A program made the position numbers and the translations under genes. A DNA stretch of 15,078 bases. Source: Candidatus Dadabacteria bacterium (GTDB lineage: Bacteria > Desulfobacterota_D > UBA1144 > Nemesobacterales > UBA2774). The stretch covers positions 1-15,078 of the forward strand of contig JAHKKQ010000037.1 in NCBI GenBank assembly GCA_020027805.1. Reading direction: 5' to 3'. Positions 6,879 through 14,773 of this stretch are shown here, piece by piece (positions within the stretch are counted from its first letter, which is position 1; each line of letters starts with the position of its first letter). The notes beneath the pieces were generated by a model, which did not search any database, was not told the DNA's origin, and was given only the letters and a program-made list of their open reading frames with translations.

Positions 6879-9800
6879 TTAATAATTAAAGTTATAGAAC
6901 ACGTCGGCGCCGGGATTTTCCCCTCCGACGTCGCCGTTTATCGTGACGTTCTTAAAGATTGTGTATTCGAGCAGCACTTTGTTCTCTGTAACGGTGGTCG
7001 AATTGAATAGAGACTGCGTTGTCTCCCTCTCGAAACCTATGTAAAGGTCCTGCGTGATATATTTCCCCAATTCGACCTGTGCTCCGCTGGTACCTCCCCC
7101 GACGCTTATGACGTCGAGCGACAGCTTGCTCCCGAGGAGCTTCTCAAGCTGTGCAGCGGCTATCCCTCCCGCCACGCCGGTAGCCACTCCCTGAATAGAC
7201 GCCCTGTCCCCGGAGCCGATCTGGTCGGAAGGCGCGCCGAACACGATATAAGATATGATATCGGTTTCCGACATGACCGGGTCGCTCGATAGCTTTAACA
7301 CCGGTTTTTCTGCTGTCCCGCTTATATTCACGTAAATCTCGACGCCGGAGACGCGGTAAAGCGCTGTTACGTCGAGGAACGGGTTGATTTTCTCCGTGCC
7401 GGAAAAGCTGACGTTCCCTTCCTGAATCCTGAAGAGCTTGCCCAGGGTTTCGTAAGTGCCCCTGACCGTGTTGATTGTGCCCGCGATTCTAACGTCATGA
7501 CCGAATGCCTTATCGATGTCGAGGTCCCCCTTAAGCTCGATGTTCGCTCCCCTTCCCTTAACCCAGTTGTTTTTTCGCATCTTGATTGCGAGGTTCAGCG
7601 CGACGCTCTCTTTAAAATAATCCGTCTTAGCGCCTTTACCGACGACGAACTCGTCATTATCGTCGTCTACGAATTTAATCTCCTCAATCTCTTTTTCCTG
7701 CTTCTCGGGGATACTGATCCTGGCCTTGGCGACCGTTACCTTTCCTCCGACCTCTATCTTTTCTCCCTCGCCCTTGAGACTCAGATTTCCGGTTAGATAG
7801 GCCGTGATTCCCTTCGGTCTCACGAGGAAGTTCTGCAGGTTCCCCTGCAGATCATAGGTCAGCGTAGGCACGTCGATCTGCCCTTCGAACGTCCCTTTGC
7901 CCTTACCTGATATGATATCGGTCTGCCTGAGGAACCCTTTCTGTCCCTCGAGCTCGATAAGCGCGTTTGAGATGTTGAAATCGTTCCTGAGGGATTTGAT
8001 TTTAAACAGGGCATCCTTGAGCACGATTTGTCCGGTAGCGGACGGGTTATCGAAGGAGCCCGAGGCTTTTACGTCGAGTATGAGCAGTCCCGATGACTTA
8101 TCTATCTCGCTGCTTATGCTCGTTAACGGGCTCAGATCGACCCCGCTCGAGCTAATCGTTAGATTGAAACTCGCTTTCTTTATGTTCTCTCCCAGATTAT
8201 TAAGATCCAGGTCCGCGTTCGCTCTCCCGTCGGCCTGCAATATCACACCCGAGTCGCCCGTTACGAGGAATTTCATGTCCAGATTACGGTCGAGGTAGCT
8301 GAGGTCGAGCGATATATCGTCTTTGAAATCCTTATAGGCGAGTCCGCTCGTGTCGAGCTTCGCGCTGAACTGAGGCCGGGCCATCGTTCCCCTGACATCC
8401 GCGTCCGCGGACAGCGCCCCCTCCACATCGGCTTTCGGGTTTATCGCTTTTAAGATGTCGTTCAGGCTGAGGTTGCTGAGCCTTACCCGCCCCTCGACGT
8501 TGCCGTCGTAATAGATACTGGCGTCAGCAAGCGCGGAAGAATCTTTATAGTATAGGTTGAACGAATCCACTATCAGCTTGCCGGGTGAAACGGTCAGAAG
8601 AATATCGTCCCTGTTCACAAGCTCGGTATCTTCCATCTCGAGCCTGATCTTGCTGATTTCTATGTGTTTCTCACTCTTCCCGAGGTCCCTCAGCGTCGCA
8701 GCGATCTCGTACTCGAACCGGTCGTTCTCCTTAATCACCGCATTTACGTCGATTCCGTTTCCTTCGCTTTCGGCGTCGATCTCGATGCTCTCAATCTCCC
8801 TGTCCTTGAGTTTGGCGTTCTCCGTGCTGACCTCCGCGCGCAGATCGGGTTTATCCAGGTCTATCGAGCCGTCTCCTTTTATTTTTATGGACTCCGCGGC
8901 GAAGACATCGTCGAGCTTGAAATCCCCGGCTTCGGCATCGATGGTAATTTTCGGGTTCCTGATGTCCCCTTCGACCCTCCCCGCGGCCTTGAGCGTCCCG
9001 GCGAGCTCGGTCCCCGGGGCGAATCTGGAAACGAGACCCAGGTCCCCGACCTCGAGGTCGTAACCGAGGCTCATCCCCTTCCTGCTTGCGCTGCCGTCCT
9101 TTACGCTTAGACTGAACGAGTCCCCGTCGAGCGACAGCGCCCTCACGGTCAGTTTTTCTTTGTCATATGATGCGTCCACGTTCCCTTTTTTTAAATTTAA
9201 GTTAAATATGCCGGACGGTCCTATATGCCCCTTGACGGACGCGTTCAATTTTTGCAGCACGTCCCCTTCGATTGGCATCAACCCTTTTACCGCCAGTTCG
9301 GAATTTATTCTGCTGCGGAGGTTCTTTTTACCGAGGATCGTCCCGAGGTCGACGTTCTTGAAAACGGTTTTGACGTCCACCCTTACTCCGGAGGGCGAAT
9401 AGCCCGCGGTCCCGGTCAATTTCAAGTCACCCGCCTGTTTCCCATTTATGTCGAGGCGCTCGATCTTTCCGTTGACGGTCATGTCCCGGAATTCTGTCCA
9501 GCTGCCATCCGCACGGAGGTCGGCATTGAGTATCGCCCCCAGCTTCGTATTGACCGCCTCTGTCCTCTTCTCGGTTTTCTCTTCGATGAGTGAAAATATT
9601 TCGGTCGTCTTCACGTCTTTAAGAGAGACCTTCACGTCGAAGCTGTTTTTCCCTTCCCCGGTAATTAATCGGGCGAGGTCTCCCTTCCCGCTTAGAACGA
9701 GGCCGCCGAGGCCGGATTTTATGTCCCCCTCGCCCAAATCCACCCCTGTGCCGGAGATGGAGATTTTGTCGAGCGAGCCTGAGAGTTTCTTCCCGAATAC

Positions 9801-10709
9801 GTCCGATTCGGGGATTGTTATATTTATCCGGGCATCGATGTTTTTCGGGTCTTTGAACACGCCCTCTCCCTCGGATTCCAGGTTGAAAGTGCCGACGTTC
9901 TCGAGACTGTAGTTCCGGACCGACACCGAGTAGGAGATTTTCGGGTTCCCTTTCAGGTCGCCAGCCTCGCCGTCGAGCTTGATCTCGGCCCCGTTCAGTA
10001 TGACCTCCAGGCCGCTGACCTCGGCCTTGTCGCCCGTGTAGAGCGCCCTGGCTCTCAGGTTCTTGACGTTCAATCCCAGTGACGGCGCATCGAGATCCGC
10101 GTTTTTGAGGTCGACGTGTATCTCCTTTATGATATTAATGAGCTTTGCAGAAAGTTCCGTATCGTCGATGCCGTACTTCGAGACCCTGCTGGTCCCTCTG
10201 TCTTCTACCGTGAGGGCGCTTTCATCCAGCAGAAGGTCCGAGACTATGATGCTCCACTCGGGCGGACCCTTTTTCTCTTTATCCTTCTCCTTTTCTTTCT
10301 TACCGCCGCTCCCGATCTTGCTGAAGTTCCAGGTGCCGTCCCCGTATTTTATGAGCCGTACCTGCGCCCCGTTTACGGTCAGCCCGTCGACGGGAACCAC
10401 TTTGCCGAAGAGCGCCGCGGTGTTGAGCATCCGGGGGATGGAGTACGTGACGGAGAGTTCTTTTACGGAGACGAAGCTTTCGTTCCCGACATCGAATGTG
10501 ACGTCTTTCAGCTTTATGTTGTAAAAGAAATTGCCCTCTACTTCTCCGATTTTAAAGGACTGGCCGGTTGACGAGCTGACGATTCGTTCGGCGGTGTTTT
10601 TAACGAGTCTCCTGAAATACCCCGTTTGGGTAAAGAAGTAGGCGGCTAACGTGATGAATACAATCAGGCTGATTAAAATTCCGGAAGTGATTAGAATCTT
10701 ATGACGCAT
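6879..10709 (-). CDS. tamB: TamB-like inner-membrane/periplasmic AsmA-family protein (DUF490)
   Basis: TamB-family proteins span the periplasm as a long hydrophobic-groove beta structure and serve in phospholipid transport and outer-membrane protein assembly, often with the BamA-like TamA. This 1276-residue protein (E. coli TamB is 1259) has a single N-terminal membrane anchor (about 4-26, ILITSGILISLIVFITLAAY). An AsmA-like start follows, then hundreds of residues of repetitive beta-strand sequence rich in DLxLxG/IKLDGE patterns. The C-terminus is typical of the DUF490 domain: SETDIISYIVFG near 1128, a Gly/Ala-rich GVATGVAGGIAAAQL, VELGKYITQDLYIGF, and a final aromatic FNY. A highly charged linker (KKEKEKDKEKK, 137-147) interrupts the N-terminal part. 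No tamA is adjacent; the upstream neighbour is a transporter and the downstream gene is convergent. A promoter-like pair lies 90-120 bp upstream of the start. Confidence 0.92.
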   Translation of the reverse strand: MRHKILITSGILISLIVFITLAAYFFTQTGYFRRLVKNTAERIVSSSTGQSFKIGEVEGNFFYNIKLKDVTFDVGNESFVSVKELSVTYSIPRMLNTAALFGKVVPVDGLTVNGAQVRLIKYGDGTWNFSKIGSGGKKEKEKDKEKKGPPEWSIIVSDLLLDESALTVEDRGTSRVSKYGIDDTELSAKLINIIKEIHVDLKNADLDAPSLGLNVKNLRARALYTGDKAEVSGLEVILNGAEIKLDGEAGDLKGNPKISYSVSVRNYSLENVGTFNLESEGEGVFKDPKNIDARINITIPESDVFGKKLSGSLDKISISGTGVDLGEGDIKSGLGGLVLSGKGDLARLITGEGKNSFDVKVSLKDVKTTEIFSLIEEKTEKRTEAVNTKLGAILNADLRADGSWTEFRDMTVNGKIERLDINGKQAGDLKLTGTAGYSPSGVRVDVKTVFKNVDLGTILGKKNLRSRINSELAVKGLMPIEGDVLQKLNASVKGHIGPSGIFNLNLKKGNVDASYDKEKLTVRALSLDGDSFSLSVKDGSASRKGMSLGYDLEVGDLGLVSRFAPGTELAGTLKAAGRVEGDIRNPKITIDAEAGDFKLDDVFAAESIKIKGDGSIDLDKPDLRAEVSTENAKLKDREIESIEIDAESEGNGIDVNAVIKENDRFEYEIAATLRDLGKSEKHIEISKIRLEMEDTELVNRDDILLTVSPGKLIVDSFNLYYKDSSALADASIYYDGNVEGRVRLSNLSLNDILKAINPKADVEGALSADADVRGTMARPQFSAKLDTSGLAYKDFKDDISLDLSYLDRNLDMKFLVTGDSGVILQADGRANADLDLNNLGENIKKASFNLTISSSGVDLSPLTSISSEIDKSSGLLILDVKASGSFDNPSATGQIVLKDALFKIKSLRNDFNISNALIELEGQKGFLRQTDIISGKGKGTFEGQIDVPTLTYDLQGNLQNFLVRPKGITAYLTGNLSLKGEGEKIEVGGKVTVAKARISIPEKQEKEIEEIKFVDDDNDEFVVGKGAKTDYFKESVALNLAIKMRKNNWVKGRGANIELKGDLDIDKAFGHDVRIAGTINTVRGTYETLGKLFRIQEGNVSFSGTEKINPFLDVTALYRVSGVEIYVNISGTAEKPVLKLSSDPVMSETDIISYIVFGAPSDQIGSGDRASIQGVATGVAGGIAAAQLEKLLGSKLSLDVISVGGGTSGAQVELGKYITQDLYIGFERETTQSLFNSTTVTENKVLLEYTIFKNVTINGDVGGENPGADVFYNFNY

Positions 10710-10797
10710 ATCGTGACTTTCCCGGGGTAGAGGTACTGTCGGTTCTTGTCATCATGAATCTTTCATTTGAAAATTCACGCCGCCGGGCTTTGGCACT

Positions 10798-10826
10798 ATT
10801 ATACCCCAACGGGCTTTTAAAATGAA
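10798..10826 (-). promoter_or_regulatory. Candidate sigma70-type promoter for tamB
   Basis: On the minus strand TTCATT (10826-10821) and a perfect TATAAT (10803-10798) are separated by 17 bp. The -10 is consensus; the -35 matches at three of six positions. Transcription would begin near 10790, giving a leader of about 80 nt to the tamB ATG at 10709, so tamB can be transcribed apart from the EamA gene. Confidence 0.5.
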
Positions 10827-10853
10827 CCTGCGAAACTGTCTTCAGAGCATGAA

Positions 10854-11723
10854 TCATTTCCTTGATACCATATAAATTCCCGCGAGGATAAGCGCACCTC
10901 CCGTTACCGTCCCCCAGTCGAGCCCGTTCCCCAGCAAGAGCCAGTCGAAGAAGAGGCCGAAGACCGGTACGAGCATGGAGGAAAAGGTCGTGATGTTGAT
11001 ATCCAGCTTCTTTATCAGATAGAACCATATGGTGAAGTCGACGGCCGAAGCGATGAGCCCTGTAAAGAGCAGAATGTATACCGAGTTCAATGTCCATTCG
11101 AGGTTCAATACGCCGTGGGTGGGTATGGCTATCACGAGAAGGCCGATTGTGCCGAAAGAGAGCTGGAGCGCGCTCAACCTGTAAATATCCTCACCCGCCA
11201 TCCTTTTTTTTACCCAGATATTCGATACCGCCCACGATATGGCCGCGATGATGATGAGTATCTCCCCGAGGAATATATAGAGGTTCTGTTTTGAGATTAT
11301 GTCCCAGCCGAGGATCGACAATATCCCCGCCGAGCCCAGCATAACGCCTGACCACTGCCGCGTGTTTATCTTCTCCTTGAGGTAGAAGTGGACGAGGAGT
11401 ATCGTCCAGACGGGCATGGTATAGAGGAGCACGGAAGTCTTTCCCGCCGTGATGCGCTTCATCCCCAGGAGCATGAATCCGAAGAGGAGCGTGGTCTGGA
11501 ATAACCCGACGGCCATAAAATCGGGCCACCTGCGCGGATGGGGCAGTTTAATCGACCTCGATTTCACGTATATCAGCAATATCACCGCCGCTATTCCGCA
11601 CCTCCATACGGCAAGGGTGAGGGGCTCCATATAGCCGAGGCCCATTTTCATAAGCACCCAGGAGTACCCCCAGGTGAGTATTACGAAAACGAGGAGCAGG
11701 ATGTTTATCGCGGTTCGGTTCAT
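10854..11723 (-). CDS. EamA-family (DMT superfamily) transporter
   Basis: This inner-membrane permease has 289 residues and about ten hydrophobic helices arranged as two tandem EamA repeats, the standard size for the drug/metabolite transporter superfamily. Diagnostic sequence includes the N-terminal ILLLVFVILTWGYSWVLMK (helix 1), EPLTLAVWRCGIAAV (helix 2), and a second-repeat start at ILIIIAAISWAVSNIWVKK, which mirrors helix 1. The last helices include SSMLVPVFGLFFDWLLLG and GGALILAGIYMVSRK. Substrate cannot be read from the sequence; members export amino acids, metabolites or drugs, or import sugars. It lies 144 bp upstream of tamB, with a separate promoter candidate between them, and is divergent from etfBA. 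No strong Shine-Dalgarno precedes the ATG. Confidence 0.92.
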   Translation of the reverse strand: MNRTAINILLLVFVILTWGYSWVLMKMGLGYMEPLTLAVWRCGIAAVILLIYVKSRSIKLPHPRRWPDFMAVGLFQTTLLFGFMLLGMKRITAGKTSVLLYTMPVWTILLVHFYLKEKINTRQWSGVMLGSAGILSILGWDIISKQNLYIFLGEILIIIAAISWAVSNIWVKKRMAGEDIYRLSALQLSFGTIGLLVIAIPTHGVLNLEWTLNSVYILLFTGLIASAVDFTIWFYLIKKLDINITTFSSMLVPVFGLFFDWLLLGNGLDWGTVTGGALILAGIYMVSRK

Positions 11724-11811
11724 TATTGTATATTCATTCGGAAACCGGTGCCGGGGATTCTACCGGAGAGGTGTTCCGACGAATGGAAATAGCGCATGCA
11801 CGCTTTATCCT

Positions 11812-11828
11812 AGACGGTTTTACCGTCT
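11812..11828. promoter_or_regulatory. Inverted repeat abutting the etf -35 box (possible operator)
   Basis: AGACGGT-TTT-ACCGTCT is a perfect 7-bp inverted repeat whose right arm overlaps the first base of the TTGACA box. There is no T-run on either strand, so a protein-binding site is likelier than a terminator. Confidence 0.45.
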
Positions 11829-11855
11829 TGACAAGGAATGGTCAATATTTATAAT
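11828..11855 (+). promoter_or_regulatory. Perfect-consensus sigma70-type promoter for etfBA
   Basis: TTGACA (11828-11833) and TATAAT (11850-11855) are both exact consensus with a 16-bp spacer. The expected start of transcription is near 11862, giving a leader of about 195 nt before etfB. The -35 and spacer also contain the inverted repeat TTGAC-8-GTCAA (11828-11845), which could serve as a repressor site. An intrinsically strong promoter like this is often held in check by a repressor; that is inference. Confidence 0.75.
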
Positions 11856-11923
11856 TACACAGCTTTTAACTACCGGATAAAATAATACTTTATTCCGTTA
11901 AATTCATTAGTTATTTTGCATAT

Positions 11924-11959
11924 CCGGCCCGGGTTGAAAAGAGCTGGAGGGGTGCTAAA
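11924..11959 (+). repeat. Leader direct repeat, copy A
   Basis: CCGGCCCGGGTTGAAAA (11924-11940) followed by GGAGGGGTGCTAAA (11946-11959). Both parts recur in the same order in copy B: 11 of 12 positions match over CCGGxCCGGGTT and 12 of 14 over the SD-like part. Copy A thus resembles a displaced second ribosome-binding region. Confidence 0.6.
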
Positions 11960-11966
11960 CTAAGTT

Positions 11967-11980
11967 GGTTTCAAGAAACC
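11967..11980 (+). ncRNA. Small hairpin in the etf leader
   Basis: GGTTTCAAGAAACC forms a 5-bp stem with a CAAG loop. The CC at its end, together with the next two C (ACCCC, 11978-11982), can instead pair with GGGGT (11949-11953) in the upstream SD-like site, so two mutually exclusive foldings are possible. Confidence 0.3.
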
Positions 11981-12010
11981 CCGTGAATTATATTTCCGTG
12001 GATAATTGAG

Positions 12011-12055
12011 CCGGACCGGGTTAGAAAATCTATAATAAGTCGGAGGTGGGCTAAA
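12011..12055 (+). repeat. Leader direct repeat, copy B, including the etfB ribosome-binding site
   Basis: CCGGACCGGGTTAGAAAA (12011-12028) and GGAGGTGGGCTAAA (12042-12055), with GGAGGTG serving as the etfB Shine-Dalgarno 8 nt before the GTG start. Between the two parts lies TATAAT (12031-12036), absent from copy A. A TTGAGC 19 bp upstream makes it a poor promoter. Confidence 0.6.
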
Positions 12056-12056
12056 G

Positions 12057-12863
12057 GTGAAGATTCTCGTAATAGTAAGCCAGACACAGGATACGGAGGC
12101 GAAGATAAAGGTCTCCGCAGCCGGCAACTCGATCGATACCGAAGGCATGAAATGGATCATGAACCCATACGACGAATTCGCCGTCGAGGAAGCGATCCAG
12201 ACTAAGGAAAAGCACGGGGGCGAGGTCGTTGTAGTCTCCATGGGCCCAGCGAGAGTGGTTGAAACCATCAGGCAGGCGCTCGCAATGGGGGCCGACAGCG
12301 CTCTCCACATTTTAGACGAAGGGTCTCCCGATATGGATTCGTTCGCAATGGGGAAGATCATCGCGGGCGAGATTAGGAAGCTGGGCGGCTTCGATATAGT
12401 ATTTACCGGCATGAAGATAATCGACGAAGAGTCGGGTCAGGTCGGCGTCCAGATAGCCGAGGAGCTCGGGATTCCCCATGTTTCTCTCGTAAGCAAGGTG
12501 ATAGAGATAAACCCGTCGGCTAATAAAGCCGTGTGCCAGAAGGAAATAGACGGAGGGCATATGGTCGTCGAGGTCCCGCTCCCCTGTCTTATCACGTGCC
12601 CTGACGCCATGAACGAGCCCAGGTACGCCTCGCTGCCCGGGATCATGAAAGCCAAGAAGAAACCGCTCACCGAAGTGAAGGTCTCCGATACTAATCTCGA
12701 CGGCCTCGCACGCGTGAAGACAGTGGAGATCAAGGTCCCTCAGATCGAGAGGAAGCTCCGGATAATAAAGGGACAGGACGGGCCGATGGTCAAAGGGGCC
12801 GAGGTCGAAAAATCGGCCGAAGAGCTTATAAAGCTCCTCAGGGAAGAGGCCAAGGTTATATAG
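12057..12863 (+). CDS. etfB: Electron transfer flavoprotein subunit beta
   Basis: This subunit forms the nucleotide-binding half of the ETF heterodimer, which accepts electrons from acyl-CoA and related dehydrogenases. It has 268 residues, normal for the family. Diagnostic motifs are the N-terminal MKILVIVSQTQDTEAKI, NPYDEFAVEEAIQ (36-48), VVVSMGPARVVETIRQALAMGAD (58-80), FTGMKIIDEESGQVG (116-130), and the C-terminal arm (LARVKTVEIKVPQIERKLRII) that packs on EtfA. The start is GTG at 12057, chosen for GGAGGTG 8 nt upstream and the family N-terminus. etfA follows after 34 nt. No partner dehydrogenase or ETF-quinone oxidoreductase is in the window, so the electron donor and acceptor are unknown. 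Whether this ETF is bifurcating cannot be decided here. Confidence 0.95.
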   Translation: MKILVIVSQTQDTEAKIKVSAAGNSIDTEGMKWIMNPYDEFAVEEAIQTKEKHGGEVVVVSMGPARVVETIRQALAMGADSALHILDEGSPDMDSFAMGKIIAGEIRKLGGFDIVFTGMKIIDEESGQVGVQIAEELGIPHVSLVSKVIEINPSANKAVCQKEIDGGHMVVEVPLPCLITCPDAMNEPRYASLPGIMKAKKKPLTEVKVSDTNLDGLARVKTVEIKVPQIERKLRIIKGQDGPMVKGAEVEKSAEELIKLLREEAKVI

Positions 12864-12884
12864 CACCCAAGTTCATAGACATTC

Positions 12885-12891
12885 GAGGAGG
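12885..12891 (+). promoter_or_regulatory. Strong Shine-Dalgarno for etfA
   Basis: GAGGAGG lies 6 nt before the etfA ATG, the best-matching ribosome-binding site in the window. It fixes the start at 12898. Confidence 0.75.
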
Positions 12892-12897
12892 AATAAT

Positions 12898-13893
12898 ATG
12901 AGTAACGAAGTCTGGGTTGTAGCGGATCTGAAAATCGACGGCAGCGTAAGGCAGGTGACCTTTGAGGCGTTATCCGAAGCAAGGAAGAAGATCGCGGGAA
13001 AGCTCGGGGGAGAGCTCTGCGGAGTGCTGATAGGGTCGGGGGTGTCGGGACACGCCGCTGAACTGGGCAAGTACGGGGCGGAGAAGGTATACGTCGTCGA
13101 TAACGAGCTCTTAAAGGACTTTAACACCGAGGGTTATACAATCGCTCTCAGCGAATTGATAAAGAAACATAGCCCCGCCGTGGTAATAGCGGGGAACACG
13201 GTTTTCGGCCAGGACTATTTCCCGGCAGTCGCCGCCCGCGTCGGGGCAGGTGTTACGATGGACGCGATAGAGATCGATCTCACCAACGATAAGAAATTAA
13301 AGATTAAGCGCTTTTCCCATTCGAGCAAGGCAATACCGACCCAGGTCTTTCTCGACCATCACCCGATGATGACCACGGTCAGGCCGAACTCGTTTAAAGC
13401 CGTGGAGGACCCGAAGACTCCCGAGGTAGTAGACGGCGCTGTGACGATTAATTCCGGGGATATAAAATCGAAGGTGATAGAGATAAAGACGAAAGGGTCG
13501 GACAGGCCTGAGCTCACGGAAGCGGAGAGGGTGGTTTCAGGAGGGAGGGGGCTCGGGAGCGAGGAGAATTTCAAATATATCTATCAGCTTGCGGATATGC
13601 TCGGGGCGGCCGCTGGCGCCACGCGCGCAGCCGTGGACGCGGGCTATTGTCCGTACGATATGCAGGTCGGCCAGACGGGGAAGGCCGTATCGCCTAATCT
13701 CTATATAGCGATCGCGATCTCGGGCTCGGTACAGCACTTCGCGGGGATGGGCTCCTCGAAGGTTATAGTCGCAATAAATAAAGACCCCGAAGCCCCAATT
13801 TTCCAGAAATGCGATTACGGTATTGTAGGCGACCTGTTTGACGTGCTTCCGCCTTTCACGGAGAAGGTCAGGGCGCTGGTATCCCAAAGCTAG
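12898..13893 (+). CDS. etfA: Electron transfer flavoprotein subunit alpha
   Basis: EtfA holds the redox-active FAD of the heterodimer and pairs with EtfB. The 331-residue length is normal. The N-terminal domain (about 1-195) is the adenine-nucleotide alpha-hydrolase-like fold. The C-terminal FAD domain shows SGGRGLGSEENF (214-225), GATRAAVDAG (240-249), MQVGQTGKAVSPNLYIA (255-271), ISGSVQHFAGM (274-284), INKDPEAPIF (293-302) and DYGIVGDLF (306-314). All standard FAD-contact motifs are present, so a functional flavoprotein is expected. It is the second gene of etfBA and is convergent with murI, stops 19 bp apart, with a GC hairpin at the junction. Confidence 0.96.
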   Translation: MSNEVWVVADLKIDGSVRQVTFEALSEARKKIAGKLGGELCGVLIGSGVSGHAAELGKYGAEKVYVVDNELLKDFNTEGYTIALSELIKKHSPAVVIAGNTVFGQDYFPAVAARVGAGVTMDAIEIDLTNDKKLKIKRFSHSSKAIPTQVFLDHHPMMTTVRPNSFKAVEDPKTPEVVDGAVTINSGDIKSKVIEIKTKGSDRPELTEAERVVSGGRGLGSEENFKYIYQLADMLGAAAGATRAAVDAGYCPYDMQVGQTGKAVSPNLYIAIAISGSVQHFAGMGSSKVIVAINKDPEAPIFQKCDYGIVGDLFDVLPPFTEKVRALVSQS

Positions 13894-13903
13894 ATTCCAG
13901 GTC

Positions 13904-13929
13904 CGGGGGCGGTTACAGGGCCGTCCCCG
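13904..13929. terminator. GC-rich hairpin at the etfA/murI convergence
   Basis: CGGGGGCGG (13904-13912) and CCGTCCCCG (13921-13929) pair over 9 bp with one G-U wobble and an 8-nt loop that contains the murI stop codon. No U-tract follows on either strand, so it is more likely a 3'-end stabiliser or Rho-assisted terminator than a classical intrinsic one. Confidence 0.45.
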
Positions 13930-14737
13930 TTATATCGACCATTTCTATATTTTCTATCTTTTCCCCGAGGAACCTTCCGGCGACGGAGACGAACGTATCG
14001 GATACGTCCGTAAGGTAGTATTCTCTTGACGGCGCTTCTGCGTCTTTATTAAGAAGGCCTCTCTCATTGAGCACCCTTTCGATTTCCTTTGCCGTCTCTT
14101 CGGCTGAATCGACGAGCGTTATCCCTCCGCCCATTACCTTCTGGATAGTTGGTTTAAGGAGGGGGTAATGAGTGCATCCGAGAACGAGCACGTCTATATC
14201 GTATTCCTTAAACGGCGCGAGGTACTTTTTCGCGATTAGCTCGGATATCTCTCCCTCCGTCCACCCCTCGTCGGCTAGGGGAACGAAGAGAGGGCATGCC
14301 CTTGAAAATACCTCTATGTCGGGGGATATGGCTTTGAGCGCCTTCTTGTAAGCGCTGCTTTTAACCGTCGACGGCGTGCCTATGACTCCCACTCTCCTGG
14401 ATTTGGTGACCTCTCCGGCTTTTTTCGCGCCGGGCCCTATCACGCCGATTACAGGTATCTCCAGCTCGCTGCTCAGGCTGGGGAGTGATACCGCGGAGGA
14501 GGTGTTGCAGGCGACGACGAGCATTTTTATCCCCTTCGATGCAAGGAACCGGGCATTATGATGGGAGTACGCAATTACTGTCCGGCTCGATTTCGTCCCG
14601 TAAGGGACCCTCGCCGTGTCGCCGAGGTAGATAATATTCTCCCCGGGGAGCCTGCTGATTATCTCCCTTACGACTGTAAGCCCCCCGATGCCCGAATCGA
14701 ATACGCCGATTGGCGCTGTCTTCATATCATTCGTCAT
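13913..14737 (-). CDS. murI: Glutamate racemase
   Basis: This cofactor-independent enzyme interconverts L- and D-glutamate in the cytoplasm, supplying D-Glu for the peptidoglycan stem peptide. It has 274 residues, as usual. Motifs are IGVFDSGIGGLTV with Asp14, YLGDTARVPYG (37-47), VVACNTSSA with catalytic Cys77, VIGVIGPG (97-104), and VLGCTHYPLL with catalytic Cys188 and His190. Both catalytic cysteines are present. The ATG at 14737 has AAAGG about 7 nt upstream; an in-frame ATG at 14725 is the alternative. It begins 36 bp after the radA stop on the same strand, so the two are probably co-transcribed. Confidence 0.96.
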   Translation of the reverse strand: MTNDMKTAPIGVFDSGIGGLTVVREIISRLPGENIIYLGDTARVPYGTKSSRTVIAYSHHNARFLASKGIKMLVVACNTSSAVSLPSLSSELEIPVIGVIGPGAKKAGEVTKSRRVGVIGTPSTVKSSAYKKALKAISPDIEVFSRACPLFVPLADEGWTEGEISELIAKKYLAPFKEYDIDVLVLGCTHYPLLKPTIQKVMGGGITLVDSAEETAKEIERVLNERGLLNKDAEAPSREYYLTDVSDTFVSVAGRFLGEKIENIEMVDITGTAL

Positions 14738-14773
14738 TTGCAGCCTTTCCCGGACAGGATATACGGCCCCGGA

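Larger units (their letters stand above)
11724..12056. other. 333-bp divergent intergenic region between the EamA gene and etfB
   Basis: No convincing protein gene lies here. From left to right it holds a 7-bp dyad, a perfect-consensus promoter pointing toward etfB, and an AT-rich initial leader with an imperfect stem (CGGATAAA/TTTATTCCG, about 11875-11899). These are followed by the first copy of a repeated block with an SD-like GGAGGGG, a small hairpin, and the second copy of the block containing the real etfB ribosome-binding site. A 14-codon TTG-initiated frame (11965-12009) follows the first SD-like site at a 12-nt spacing, but has no independent support. Confidence 0.6.

Noticed and set aside
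11965..12009. 14-codon leader peptide (TTG start) in the etf leader
   Set aside because: Spacing to the SD-like GGAGGGG is 12 nt, the codon content shows no run of a regulatory amino acid, and nothing else supports translation.
12312..12866. Minus-strand open frame (184 codons) opposite etfB
   Set aside because: etfB is clearly coding on the plus strand; the opposing frame has no ribosome-binding site or domain signature.
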